The notes under the pieces: generated by a model
What the model was told of the DNA's origin: nothing
Databases searched by the model: none
Seen by the model: the letters and a program-made list of their open reading frames with translations, nothing else
Made by a program: the position numbers and the translations under genes
Shown: positions 41,843-50,339 of the stretch, in pieces
Layout: the number at the start of each line of letters is the position of its first letter
Position numbering within the stretch: position 1 is the first letter of the stretch
From: Thermoproteota archaeon
Lineage (GTDB): Archaea; Korarchaeota; Korarchaeia; Korarchaeales; Korarchaeaceae
DNA length: 64,000 bases
Assembly: GCA_026986575.1 (NCBI GenBank)
Contig: JALSOH010000006.1
Location: 248,001-312,000 of the forward strand
Direction: 5' to 3'

Positions 41843-42268
41843 ATGGACGAAGTGGAGCAAATAGGGCTTAACTGGGATCGCTTCTCCCAGAGGATAAAGG
41901 AGGATCCCTATGAGTTCCTCGAGCTGGGTCCTGAGGAGCTCAGGAGGGTGATAATGGAGAACCTCACTCCCCTAGCCAAGTTCTTGGGGGTGAATGCGAT
42001 AATATACGAGTGCGGTAGGTGGTACGCTAGAATAGAGAGGATAGAGCTGGAGGATGAGGAGCCAGAGCTAAGCGAGGTCATGGATAAGGAATGCTATGTC
42101 TCCTTGGAAGACGAGAACGGATGTGATGTGGTGGTCTTGGCCATCAGGGAAGACGAGACCGGGGACGTGGAGGCGTTCGCTAGATCAGCTGGGGAGATAC
42201 TTGAGATAATATTCAACGGGAAGGCCTGTGAGAACCAGGACGTCCCGTGGGATGACTTCCAGTGGTGA
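41843..42268 (+). CDS. Small acidic protein, unknown function
   Basis: A 141-residue acidic protein with GGGGGAG upstream and a TATA-like CGCTTATTACT (41801-41811). It starts with a helical part (VEQIGLNWDRFSQRIKEDPYEFLELGPEELRRVIMENLTPLAKFLG) and continues with strands (IIYECGRWYARIERIELEDEE). It ends with ENQDVPWDDFQW. It has four Cys (YECGR, KECYV, NGCDV, KACEN) that might bind a metal, but spacing gives no clear motif. Family not recognised. It stands alone, 33 bases before the next gene. Confidence 0.5.
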   Translation: MDEVEQIGLNWDRFSQRIKEDPYEFLELGPEELRRVIMENLTPLAKFLGVNAIIYECGRWYARIERIELEDEEPELSEVMDKECYVSLEDENGCDVVVLAIREDETGDVEAFARSAGEILEIIFNGKACENQDVPWDDFQW

Positions 42269-42278
42269 TAAGCGTATA

Positions 42279-42283
42279 TTTTT
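42279..42283 (+). terminator. T5 run after the small acidic protein gene
   Basis: TATATTTTT ends at 42283, 15 bases after the stop codon. It may end the upstream transcript, and the AT-rich stretch may also be the TATA element of the gene starting at 42302. Confidence 0.3.
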
Positions 42284-42301
42284 CACCTTCTCCTCTACTC
42301 T

Positions 42302-43165
42302 ATGTCAGGATCATCTGAAGGAACTGTTGATAGACTTGAAGTTTACGTGCTGGCAGAAGAGCATGCTTCAGGCATGTTCTGGGCTCAACATGGCATATCT
42401 TTCCTGTTAAAGGTTCATTCCGGTGGGCAGGTTCACGAGATCCTTTTCGATACTGGAAACAGCTGGGAGCCTATCGAGCACAACCTCAGGTTACTGGGCG
42501 AGGATCTATCAAGGGTTAAGACGGTGGTGCTTTCACACAGGCACTATGACCACACGGGAGGTCTGAAGGGACTCCTGACCGATCTGAAAAGGGAGATCAC
42601 GATAATTTCGCATCCGGATCTCTTCAGACCGAACTTCGTCCTTCCCCTGAGGGAGATAGGTATACCCTTCACTAGAGAGGAGCTCAAGGGCTTAGGCGCG
42701 AGGTTCCTCTTGACTCGTGACCCTATAGAGGTGATATCCGGAGTTATGACGACTGGAGAAGTCCCCAGAATCTCTGAGGTAGAGAGGGAGATGACCATAG
42801 AGACCTACACGGTGGATGAGAATGGAAGATTGGTTAGGGATCCCATAATGGATGACGTGTCCCTCATTGTAAGGTTGAGAGGAGGATCCGTAGTGCTAAC
42901 CGGATGTTCCCACGCGGGAGTGGTGAACATAGTGAGGAGAGCATCCGAGATAGCCAATCCAGTGCGGACGGTGATAGGAGGCTTCCATCTCGTCAGTGCT
43001 TCGGAAGAGAGGATTGAGGCGACTGTTAAGGCCCTTCAAGAATTGGGCGTGGAGCAGGTAATTACCGGTCACTGCACAGGACTGGCAGCTGAGTGCGCGT
43101 TCAGGAGGGAATATGGAAGGGGTTTCGCACAACTGGCCGTGGGAAAGGTGCTCAAATTTCCATGA
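42302..43165 (+). CDS. Metallo-beta-lactamase-fold hydrolase (MJ0301/dihydropterin synthase-like)
   Basis: A 287-residue MBL-fold protein. Metal-binding motif SHRHYDHTGGL lies near residues 79-89, with GCSHAGVVNIV, GGFHLV and TGHCTGLAAE further on. It has the family's start (EHASGMFWAQHGISFLLKV) and EILFDTGNSWEP. This is the subfamily of archaeal 7,8-dihydropterin-6-methyl-4-(ribofuranosyl)aminobenzene 5'-phosphate synthase candidates linked to methanopterin formation. The biochemical role outside methanogens is uncertain. A methylene-tetrahydrofolate reductase-like gene at the window's end suggests C1 chemistry, but that link is loose. Confidence 0.82.
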   Translation: MSGSSEGTVDRLEVYVLAEEHASGMFWAQHGISFLLKVHSGGQVHEILFDTGNSWEPIEHNLRLLGEDLSRVKTVVLSHRHYDHTGGLKGLLTDLKREITIISHPDLFRPNFVLPLREIGIPFTREELKGLGARFLLTRDPIEVISGVMTTGEVPRISEVEREMTIETYTVDENGRLVRDPIMDDVSLIVRLRGGSVVLTGCSHAGVVNIVRRASEIANPVRTVIGGFHLVSASEERIEATVKALQELGVEQVITGHCTGLAAECAFRREYGRGFAQLAVGKVLKFP

Positions 43166-43171
43166 ATGGAA

Positions 43172-43861
43172 TCAGAGAACATCGGATAAGTAGAACTCGA
43201 TCATATTTCCCTTCCTCCTCTCCCAGACGAGGCCGCTCCTCTCTAGGACATTGAGGTGCCACCTCAGGCTTCCTAAACTCATTCCTAGATCCCTAGACAT
43301 CTGCCTCAGGTAAGCACCGGGGTTAACCCTCAGGTACTCTATTATGGCCCTTCTCGCACTGCTCGATGCGACTCCACGATGCGGCGATATGATTACCTTG
43401 AGCTGGCACTCCTTCAATTCGCAGCACCCGGACTCCTCAACGAGCACCAGCTGACCCGTGAGGGTGGAGAAGAACCCCGCTACGAATCCCCTGAGGAAGT
43501 TGCACCCGCCCATCCCCCCTTGTTTCCTGACCTCCTCGGCCCCCTTAACCCTGAGGAGCGCACCTTCTGGCCCGATATCCAGTACATCAATCCTCTCAGC
43601 CATGTTCAGATAAGAATTCACCTCCTCAAGGGAGATCCACGGGCTGATCGATGGATCGGCCTTTTTTACCGCTTCTCCAACTCTCTCACCGAGTCTCAGT
43701 CCGAACATATAGACTAGGAGACCCCCTTCTGGGGTGGAGGTCTCCACCAGACTCATCAGCGAGGAACAGGCGCTCCTCAACAGATGACTGGAGGACGGGC
43801 CCAAGACCTCCTCAAGCACTTTTCCGATATGATTTCCTCTCCTCGACCTATCTAGACTCAT
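43172..43861 (-). CDS. V4R-domain and winged-helix regulator
   Basis: A 229-residue protein. The N-terminal two thirds carry the V4R (4-vinyl reductase) small-molecule-binding domain, with GGCNFLRGFVAGFFSTLTG and ESGCCELKECQLKV; the Cys residues are the usual possible metal or ligand site. The C-terminal 60 residues are an ArsR-like winged helix (SSARRAIIEYLRVNPGAYLRQMSRDLGMSLGSLRWHLNVLERSGLV). The start codon is 26-30 bases from a TATA-like TTTAAGTAA. It is divergent from the DsrE-like gene, which it may control. Ligand unknown. Confidence 0.8.
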   Translation of the reverse strand: MSLDRSRRGNHIGKVLEEVLGPSSSHLLRSACSSLMSLVETSTPEGGLLVYMFGLRLGERVGEAVKKADPSISPWISLEEVNSYLNMAERIDVLDIGPEGALLRVKGAEEVRKQGGMGGCNFLRGFVAGFFSTLTGQLVLVEESGCCELKECQLKVIISPHRGVASSSARRAIIEYLRVNPGAYLRQMSRDLGMSLGSLRWHLNVLERSGLVWERRKGNMIEFYLSDVL

Positions 43862-43868
43862 TCGATCC

Positions 43869-43900
43869 TTACTATTACTTAATTACTTAAATGGGTTACT
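43869..43900. promoter_or_regulatory. Four TTACT repeats in the V4R/DsrE divergent region
   Basis: TTACT occurs at 43869-43873, 43875-43879, 43883-43887 and 43896-43900. They overlap the promoter of the leftward V4R regulator gene. The short repeated unit may be a binding site for autoregulation, though the AT-rich context makes chance copies likely. Confidence 0.25.
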
Positions 43901-43972
43901 GACGAGGGAGTTCTAGGATTCCTAGACGCTTGTGCTATATCTGTTATTCAAATCATATGATCAGCTCTCTAG

Positions 43973-44443
43973 GTGATATACTTGGTCAAGAGACTTATGA
44001 TCGTGGTCAGTAAGGGGACCTTAGACATGGCCTATCCTCCCCTTATATTGGCTCAGATCGGGGCGGCCATGGGCTTGGAGGTTGGTCTCTTCTTCACATT
44101 CTGGGGCTTTGACATAATAAGGAAAGACAGGGTTGATAATCTCAAGGTGACCCCGGTAGGAAATCCATCGATGGGAATGCCGAACATACTAGCCATACTC
44201 CCAGGAATGACTGCGATGGCAACTAACATGGTGAAGAAAAAGATAAAGGAGCTCAACATGCTCACCATAAGGGATATGATAAAGGAATGCAAGGACTTAG
44301 GAGTGAAGTTCTACGCCTGCTCAACTACAATGGAGATGTTCGGCCTGAAGAGGGAAGACCTGATAGATGAGGTGGATGATGTAGTCGGTGCGACGACTTT
44401 CATGAACATGGCCATGGAGGATGCTGTCGTGATGTTCGTGTAA
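43973..44443 (+). CDS. DsrE/DsrF-like sulfur-carrier family protein
   Basis: A 156-residue protein from GTG 43973, 26 bases after a TATA-like GTTATTCAA (43943-43951); TTG 43982 or ATG 43997 are later options. The DsrE3-type pattern is clear: LMIVVSKGTLDMAYPPLILAQIGAAMGLEVGLFFTFWG, then GVKFYACSTTMEMFGL with a Cys expected to carry persulfide. It ends with DDVVGATTFMNMAMEDAVVMFV. These proteins shuttle sulfur in oxidation or reduction pathways. No dsr/hdr genes are nearby. Confidence 0.85.
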   Translation: MIYLVKRLMIVVSKGTLDMAYPPLILAQIGAAMGLEVGLFFTFWGFDIIRKDRVDNLKVTPVGNPSMGMPNILAILPGMTAMATNMVKKKIKELNMLTIRDMIKECKDLGVKFYACSTTMEMFGLKREDLIDEVDDVVGATTFMNMAMEDAVVMFV

Positions 44444-44458
44444 CTACCTTAAATACTC

Positions 44459-44464
44459 TTTTTT
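44459..44464 (+). terminator. T6 terminator after the DsrE-like gene
   Basis: TTTTTT 16 bases after the stop codon, in the short gap between two convergent genes. Good position for an archaeal oligo-T terminator. Confidence 0.45.
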
Positions 44465-44485
44465 AAGGTGAATGGACCTCCGGCC

Positions 44486-45796
44486 TCATTCCATCCCATA
44501 CTTACTCATAGTCTGCTGCCTAGTGAGGAATCTTCTCTTGGTCAGCCTCCTGTACGCTAGCTCAATGGATGCAAAGGCTAGGACATTAATCCAGATCGTG
44601 TAGAAAACTCGCTGGTCTGTTTGCCACTGATAATACATTAGGAGGGAAAATATAGCTAGGACCACGACTAGGCTGAAGGCTACGAGGGATCTACTCGCTT
44701 TTGTCTCATCGATCAGCCTCAGGTGAGAAAGTATAGCGAACACATATACTAGGAGGAAGGTCGCACTGCAGATAGCTGCAATCCCCTCTATGTTGAAGAG
44801 CAACGCGAAGATAATCCCCAATCCGGCCGTTATGTAGAGACCCTCGGGAGCGGAGAACCAAGACTTCCTCTCAAACACGGGGGGTAACTCACCTTTCACG
44901 GCCAACGCGTAGGCTATGTTCGCGCCCCCGTACAGAGTAGCATTTATGGCCGATGAGGTAGAAAAGAGGGCGCCCACCGATATAAATGTGAAACCTAGGT
45001 TACCCAAGAACGGTCTGGCGGCCTCAGCAAGCGCGTACTCCTTAGCCTTGACCAACTCTTCCACCGGCAAGTTCCCTACAGCAACCACCGCTATGGACAC
45101 GTAAACCAAGGTTACTATCAGGAGGCTCAAGTATATAGCTCGGGAGACGTTCTTCTCAGGATCCTCTATGTCCTCGGACGCGTTAGTTATCAATCCAAAA
45201 CCAGTGTAGCTCAGGAAGAATATAGTGGCGGCGTACACGGCTCCCATGACATGCTCGGGATCGAGCTGTGGTGCTACATAATCCGGATTAATGGTCCACA
45301 ATCCTCCTAAGACAAATACCCCAAGAACGATGAGTTTGCCTAAGACAATGAGGGACTCGGCCCTCCCTACCGCCTTGGATCCGAAGAAATTTAGGACCAT
45401 GAAGACCGATATAACGACAACTTCAACTAATCCGAAGAGGAATTGATGCTGGACCTTGATCAGGGCGAGAAAATAACCTGCAAAAGCATTTGCGAACAGG
45501 GATAGTGAGACGACGTAACTCATCCACATGAGGAAGGCAAGAGTCCCAGTAATCTCATTATCTCCCATGCCCCGAAGGATGAACTCTATCGGGCCAGCAT
45601 TCGATATGAATTTCGAGCCCAGCTTGGCGTAGTTGTATGCCACCAAGTAGGCCGCCAGCGAGGATAGGATGAATGCTAGGGGAAGGTTTTTACCCGCTAT
45701 CTCAGCGCCAACTCCTAGGATAGAGAATATGCTGGCCCCTATTATTATACCAACCGCTATGGAAGTTGCTTCCCAGACCGATAATTTCCTCCCCAA
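44486..45796 (-). CDS. Amino-acid/polyamine (APC) superfamily permease
   Basis: A 436-residue membrane protein with about 12 segments, started at TTG 45796 after GGGTGAG. The helix 1 motif reads SIAVGIIIGASIFSILG and helix 6 FLSYTGFGLITNASEDIEDPEKNVSRAI, both typical of the APC superfamily. The substrate is probably an amino acid or related compound. It is divergent from the ferritin-like gene and ends in a basic tail. Confidence 0.88.
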   Translation of the reverse strand: MGRKLSVWEATSIAVGIIIGASIFSILGVGAEIAGKNLPLAFILSSLAAYLVAYNYAKLGSKFISNAGPIEFILRGMGDNEITGTLAFLMWMSYVVSLSLFANAFAGYFLALIKVQHQFLFGLVEVVVISVFMVLNFFGSKAVGRAESLIVLGKLIVLGVFVLGGLWTINPDYVAPQLDPEHVMGAVYAATIFFLSYTGFGLITNASEDIEDPEKNVSRAIYLSLLIVTLVYVSIAVVAVGNLPVEELVKAKEYALAEAARPFLGNLGFTFISVGALFSTSSAINATLYGGANIAYALAVKGELPPVFERKSWFSAPEGLYITAGLGIIFALLFNIEGIAAICSATFLLVYVFAILSHLRLIDETKASRSLVAFSLVVVLAIFSLLMYYQWQTDQRVFYTIWINVLAFASIELAYRRLTKRRFLTRQQTMSKYGME

Positions 45797-45876
45797 AATC
45801 TCACCCTCATGGAGTTTGCAGTTACAGGAGATCGCTATCCCTTAAATCTTCGACCCCGTATATCAAAGGGATCACC

Positions 45877-46746
45877 ATGAATGGTCTCAAGCCGGAAACC
45901 TTAGAGGTTCTGCTCGAATTTCAGAGGAACGAGATAACAGAATACAACGTTTACCTGAGTTTGGCCCAAAGGGCGGATGAAGAGAACAGGAAGGTTCTGG
46001 AGAGGATAGCTAGGGACGAGCTCAGGCACTACTCAATCTTGAGGAAGTACACAGGCAGGGATGCGGAGCCTAACGCTAAGAAAGTCCTCCTTTACTCGTT
46101 GGTGGCCAAGATATTTGGCGTCACCTTCGCGATAAAGCTTATGGAGAGGGGAGAAGAATTGGCTCAGGAAGGATACGAAAAGATAATAGATGAAATTCCA
46201 GAGGCAGCAACTCTTCTCCAAGAGGAGGAAGATCATGAAAACCAGCTGATACAGCTCCTGAAGGAAGAAAGGGTAGAATACGTGGGATCCATGGTTCTAG
46301 GCCTCAACGATGCACTGGTTGAGCTTACCGGGGCCCTTGCTGGCCTCACTTTCGCATTGCAGAACGCAAAACTCATAGGCATCGCGGGTCTTGTCATGGG
46401 AGTGGCAGCCAGCCTATCCATGGCGGCCTCCGAGTACCTATCTAGGAGGTCGGAGAGGGCCGGAAATCCGATCAAGGGAGCCCTCTACACAGGAGCCGCT
46501 TACATAATCACCGTTGCTCTGATGGTGTCTCCCTTTCTTGCTCTTCCCGATCCCTACGTAGCATTGACTTCGATGCTCAGCATAGCGATAGTGATAATCG
46601 GGATATTCTCGTTCTTCGTATCTGTCGTGAAGGACCAATCTTTCAAGAGGATGTTCTTGGAAATGCTGGCCATAAGCTTGGGTGTAGCCCTAATCTCGTT
46701 CGCTGTTGGGTGGATGGCTAGGGCCGCGTTCGGAGTTGAGATATGA
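45877..46746 (+). CDS. Ferritin-like domain fused to VIT1/CCC1-type membrane transporter (MbfA-like)
   Basis: A 289-residue protein. ATG 45877 follows TCCCTTAAATC (centred near 45845); longer frames overlap the divergent gene. Residues 1-135 form a rubrerythrin-like four-helix bundle with iron ligands in EFQRNEITEYNVY, ARDELRHYSIL and EEEDHENQL. Residues 140-289 are a VIT1/CCC1-type domain (GLNDALVELTGALAGLTFAL, then MAASEYLSRRSE, with four further helices). This is the layout of membrane-bound ferritin A, which exports iron or manganese. A role in protection against excess iron is inferred. Confidence 0.87.
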   Translation: MNGLKPETLEVLLEFQRNEITEYNVYLSLAQRADEENRKVLERIARDELRHYSILRKYTGRDAEPNAKKVLLYSLVAKIFGVTFAIKLMERGEELAQEGYEKIIDEIPEAATLLQEEEDHENQLIQLLKEERVEYVGSMVLGLNDALVELTGALAGLTFALQNAKLIGIAGLVMGVAASLSMAASEYLSRRSERAGNPIKGALYTGAAYIITVALMVSPFLALPDPYVALTSMLSIAIVIIGIFSFFVSVVKDQSFKRMFLEMLAISLGVALISFAVGWMARAAFGVEI

Positions 46747-46828
46747 TGTGATATAAAATTTAACCACTTTTTGGCGCTAACGGTAGAGAAATAAAAATAA
46801 TATAACGGAAAAAGACAGATAGTAGAAA

Positions 46829-47980
46829 TTATTTCTCTCTAAGGAGCAAGTAGAACAGAGCCGCCACCGCCGCCAGCAGAGGTATTAGGGAGGCCGCCGT
46901 GATCGCGTACAGCTCTGGAAGATTAGCTAGGGTGTTGACATTAGTTGTGAGTAAGGCCTTCCTGAAGATCTCCGGTAGAGAGCTTACTATCTCTGGCTGA
47001 GCCACGAAATAGGGAAGCTGGCTATGCATGTTGAGCATCTCACCCACGAGCACCGTCGTTAGGGCCACGGGACCTCCGATCTTCGCCCAGCTGATCTGTG
47101 TTTCCGTGAGCTCCTTGGGCCTGAAGACTTGGTAAAGGACGATGAACTGCACCAGTACCAAGATCATCTTCACTATGAAGAGCCAGCCGAAGTCCCTCTC
47201 ACCGGGCTTACCTATCAGAAAACCGAATACATTGTAGAACTTGTATGGGGTTGTTATGAGGCTCACCGAGTACCACGCACCGAAGAACATCATCAGAGCC
47301 AGGGAAGCGAAGCCGTAATTGGCGAACCTGCTCACCAACTCTAGATATCTCTCCTTAAGGGAGCTCTCGGAGGCCTCGTACCTGATGACGTACACAGTTA
47401 CCATCATGAGAGAGCCAGCAGCTAGGGCCCCGAAAACGCTCTTCAGGTACAGTGGGAGAAACGTCGGATTCATCAGAGCCTCAACGACATCAAGGTAGGG
47501 TTTGGGCTCCAAGTGAAGCCCAGAAGGGACATTGAGGAAGGCGAACACGGCGCGGAAGCCGAAGGGTATAAGGTACCCGGAGAGGGCCATCAGGCCCCCG
47601 ACGGCCAGATGTATCTGCTGCGATGACCTGTCCCAGAGGTACCAGTAGAGCACTATGGTCAGGAACCTCAAGGCTATCATCAGGATAGCGAGTCCGAAGG
47701 GAACCCAAGTGAGGTGACCCGCCAGCCCTATGAATTGCGGGTAGAAGCTCAGCAGCATGACGGTGAAGGCCGTGCCGAAGACCCCTGCAATGGCATAGGT
47801 ACTCGCGTAGTACCTCATCAGGACCTTAGCTCTCTCCATTAGGAAGTCGTCGTCCTTCTTCCTTGCGAGCCACTCCATTAGAGGGATGAACGTGGCTATG
47901 GCCATGTCCAGATTGACGAGGACTATGTGCACACCGAATGATAGGGACAGGAGGGCGGATATCGGCAGGGGAGCCTGCAT
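46829..47980 (-). CDS. Cytochrome bd-type oxidase second subunit (CydA-like, CydA')
   Basis: A 383-residue membrane protein with about nine segments. Its N-terminus (LSLSFGVHIVLVNLDMAIATFIPLMEWLARKKDD) resembles CydA rather than CydB, with His18 where CydA has a heme ligand. Later parts include MMFFGAWYSVSL and GEMLNMHSQLPYF. It follows the subunit I gene by 6 bases. In many archaea the bd oxidase is made of CydA plus a CydA homologue (CydAA'), and this pair fits that plan. It lacks CydA's long Q-loop. Exact heme content cannot be read from sequence. Confidence 0.75.
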   Translation of the reverse strand: MQAPLPISALLSLSFGVHIVLVNLDMAIATFIPLMEWLARKKDDDFLMERAKVLMRYYASTYAIAGVFGTAFTVMLLSFYPQFIGLAGHLTWVPFGLAILMIALRFLTIVLYWYLWDRSSQQIHLAVGGLMALSGYLIPFGFRAVFAFLNVPSGLHLEPKPYLDVVEALMNPTFLPLYLKSVFGALAAGSLMMVTVYVIRYEASESSLKERYLELVSRFANYGFASLALMMFFGAWYSVSLITTPYKFYNVFGFLIGKPGERDFGWLFIVKMILVLVQFIVLYQVFRPKELTETQISWAKIGGPVALTTVLVGEMLNMHSQLPYFVAQPEIVSSLPEIFRKALLTTNVNTLANLPELYAITAASLIPLLAAVAALFYLLLREK

Positions 47981-47986
47981 TACCCA

Positions 47987-49585
47987 TCACCTCCTCCACA
48001 GGAACCAGTACACGGCCAGCACTAGCACAACGAGTATTAGCGATAGGTAGAGGGCTACTCCCATCAGGTGCCAGGCAGGCGGGGGATTGATCGTGAGCTC
48101 TGTCTGAACATCCATTATCCCGTAGATGGCCCACGGCTTTCTTCCCATCTCCCTGACCCCCCATCCGAGGAAGCTAGTGATCTGCGCGATGGCAGGAGAT
48201 ATCACAGCTATCCAGAGGACCCATGAGGGCCATTCCTCCTTTCTAAACGCGTAGAAGACGGCTAGCAGACCTATCAACCCTAAGAGGACGCCCAGTCCTA
48301 TTTTCGTATAGTACAGGTAGTGGATTATCAGGGGCGGTCTGTACTCGGCGGCGATTACATCATAGGACGGAAGCTTCGCATTGGGGTCTCCGTATGCCAG
48401 CAGGGGCATGAACTGCTCCACCAATTGCTTCATGCCTAGCATGCTGGGTAGGCTGGTTATCTGGGTGGTGGTGGCCTCCATGGCCGCGAACTTCTCCGGG
48501 TTATACTTGGCCACGGCAGCGCCCATGGCGTGGCCAGACCCGGTTCCCTGAATGGCTATCAGGATCAAGGCCACCACGGCGGCGAACTTCATGGCCCTCA
48601 GGAAGTATCTCCTGTCTCTGTCGTCCTTGGATGTCCTGAGAAGCCTCAGAGCGTAGCCGCCAAGAAGGGTGAATGCTGACACGGTGAGGGCAGCGCCCAA
48701 GGCATGGATGTACGTGGCTAGGTATCCCTTGGAGAGGAAGGTTATCATGAATATTCCGGCATTCTTTACCGTGTTCGCCACTATGGCATCGATCACCGTC
48801 TTTAGGGGCACGGATGAGAGGGACTGCAGGGCTTCGGGCTTGATGACGGCCGCGAGTGTGCTCTCACCTATCGTCTTACCGGCGAAGGCCTCCCTCATGA
48901 GCACCCTGACCAAGCCTGAGGGGAGAGTAACGGTTACCTGCTCTGGAGTGGCACTGATGACTTTGGCACCCACCGCTGCCAGCTTATTCACATCTAGGGC
49001 TTGGGCTATCTGGGCTGGCACGAAAAGGAGAACATCCGGAGGTGCCCAGCTGGAAGGACCTGCTAGCGGGTCGTAGTGGGCTATCACGTTGACTGGAGCT
49101 TGCATGAAAGAGTTGACGCTGAGTATCATGGCTCCCGAGTACCATGCACCCACGAAGGCCAGAATACCTATGATGAGGTGCGTCCTCGGGGATACCTTGT
49201 CCTCCGCATAGAAGTACATGTATATGAAGATCCCCTCCATGAGGAACGCGAATATCTCCATGTACAGCGGGAAGTATATGTACCTACCCGCTGCCTCCGT
49301 CAAGTTAGGCCATAGCAGGACGAGGCCGAACTCTGAGGCGGTTCCCGTGGCGGCCCCTACCGCGAAGACCGCCACGAAGGCCTTTGCTAAGGTCCTTGAG
49401 AGCCTCTTCCAATCATCATTACGGGTCCTGAGCCATATAGCTTCAGTGACCACTGCTAAAAAAGACAAGCCTAACACGTACTGCAGGATGAACCAGTGAA
49501 CCTCTATGCCTATCATTGAGAGCAGTCTTTCCCAGCCAGCTGGGTAACCGGAAAACCACTGCTGTATCAAGCCGAAGGGGTCCAT
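47987..49585 (-). CDS. cydA: Cytochrome bd-type quinol oxidase subunit I (CydA)
   Basis: A 532-residue membrane protein with CydA hallmarks. They are GIEVHWFILQYVLGLSFLAV with His30 (heme ligand), MEIFAFLMEGIFIYMYFY, SVNSFMQAPVNV (the NSWMQ-P motif), YIHALGAALTV, GTGSGHAMGAAVAKYNPEKFAAMEA (the G-x-x-M-a-x-x-Q-P-x-K-x-A-x-x-E region) and GVREMGRKPWAIYGIM (the GRQPW motif). It oxidises quinol and reduces O2 in the membrane. The ATG is preceded by AAGGGGATC and a TATA-like AGTTTTAAATCC. It is the first gene of a two-gene operon. Confidence 0.86.
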   Translation of the reverse strand: MDPFGLIQQWFSGYPAGWERLLSMIGIEVHWFILQYVLGLSFLAVVTEAIWLRTRNDDWKRLSRTLAKAFVAVFAVGAATGTASEFGLVLLWPNLTEAAGRYIYFPLYMEIFAFLMEGIFIYMYFYAEDKVSPRTHLIIGILAFVGAWYSGAMILSVNSFMQAPVNVIAHYDPLAGPSSWAPPDVLLFVPAQIAQALDVNKLAAVGAKVISATPEQVTVTLPSGLVRVLMREAFAGKTIGESTLAAVIKPEALQSLSSVPLKTVIDAIVANTVKNAGIFMITFLSKGYLATYIHALGAALTVSAFTLLGGYALRLLRTSKDDRDRRYFLRAMKFAAVVALILIAIQGTGSGHAMGAAVAKYNPEKFAAMEATTTQITSLPSMLGMKQLVEQFMPLLAYGDPNAKLPSYDVIAAEYRPPLIIHYLYYTKIGLGVLLGLIGLLAVFYAFRKEEWPSWVLWIAVISPAIAQITSFLGWGVREMGRKPWAIYGIMDVQTELTINPPPAWHLMGVALYLSLILVVLVLAVYWFLWRR

Positions 49586-50339
49586 CTAGATCCCCTTCGA
49601 GAAGCCTAACTTTTTTGGATTTAAAACTATTGGTTAGACGTATTAACCATCTAAATTCAGGATCATTTATGTAGATATGTCGACTTATTATGAAATAAAG
49701 TGCTTTATATGTAACAAAATTTATACACCGCTGAATAAAAGTAATCGGATTTTCTCATGTTGATAATCGAAGGTACCATCTGCATTAGGCGAAAACATTG
49801 CCTAAAATAATTCATGATAACGAATTCGGCAACCACTCCCATGGCCATCTTCTCTCACGCTATTTCCTGCAGTTCTCAGGTATCATCTCATCATTCACGA
49901 TGAATATCGTGACGTCCGTGGCTAACCTCGTAATGAAGGGAGATGAGGCTCCTGATAAGTATCACTGAGCAGGCTCCTATTAACCCCCTAAGGGTCCTAC
50001 CAGCTCGGTCACGTGCCATAGAGGACAGCCTACCGTCCCTCATAGCCCTCATGAAGGGCGCTGGGACCTATGTTCCTTAAAGTATGCCCTATTCCAGATG
50101 GCCATGTAAGGCTAGAGCTGCTCTAAGGACTCTCTCCAAAAGGGCTATATCAATCCCCTCCCCTAAGCAGGAACTGGTGGGCTGAAAGCACTGGCTGCTA
50201 GCGTGACTTCAGCAAACACTATACATGATGTCTATCAGCTTGTCTGGACTTTCTCTCCCAGAGTCAGCTCGAGCATAGCCTTAGGTGCCGTCACCAGCTC
50301 CACGGAGCAGCGAGGAATGTGAGGAAGATGAGATCCATC
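49586..50339. other. 754-base gap: cyd promoter, AT-rich DNA and possible decayed coding sequence
   Basis: The left part (to about 49830) is AT-rich. It has the cyd promoter and the inverted repeat TTAGGC-N9-GCCTAA (49785-49805). From about 49860 to 50330 the composition returns to that of genes, but no frame stays open. Short fragments look coding, for example a plus-strand piece with IISSFTMNIVTSVANLVMKG (near 49880) and another with SVTSANTIHDVYQLVWTF (near 50205). They suggest a degraded, unidentified gene. No RNA gene or insertion sequence is seen. Confidence 0.4.
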
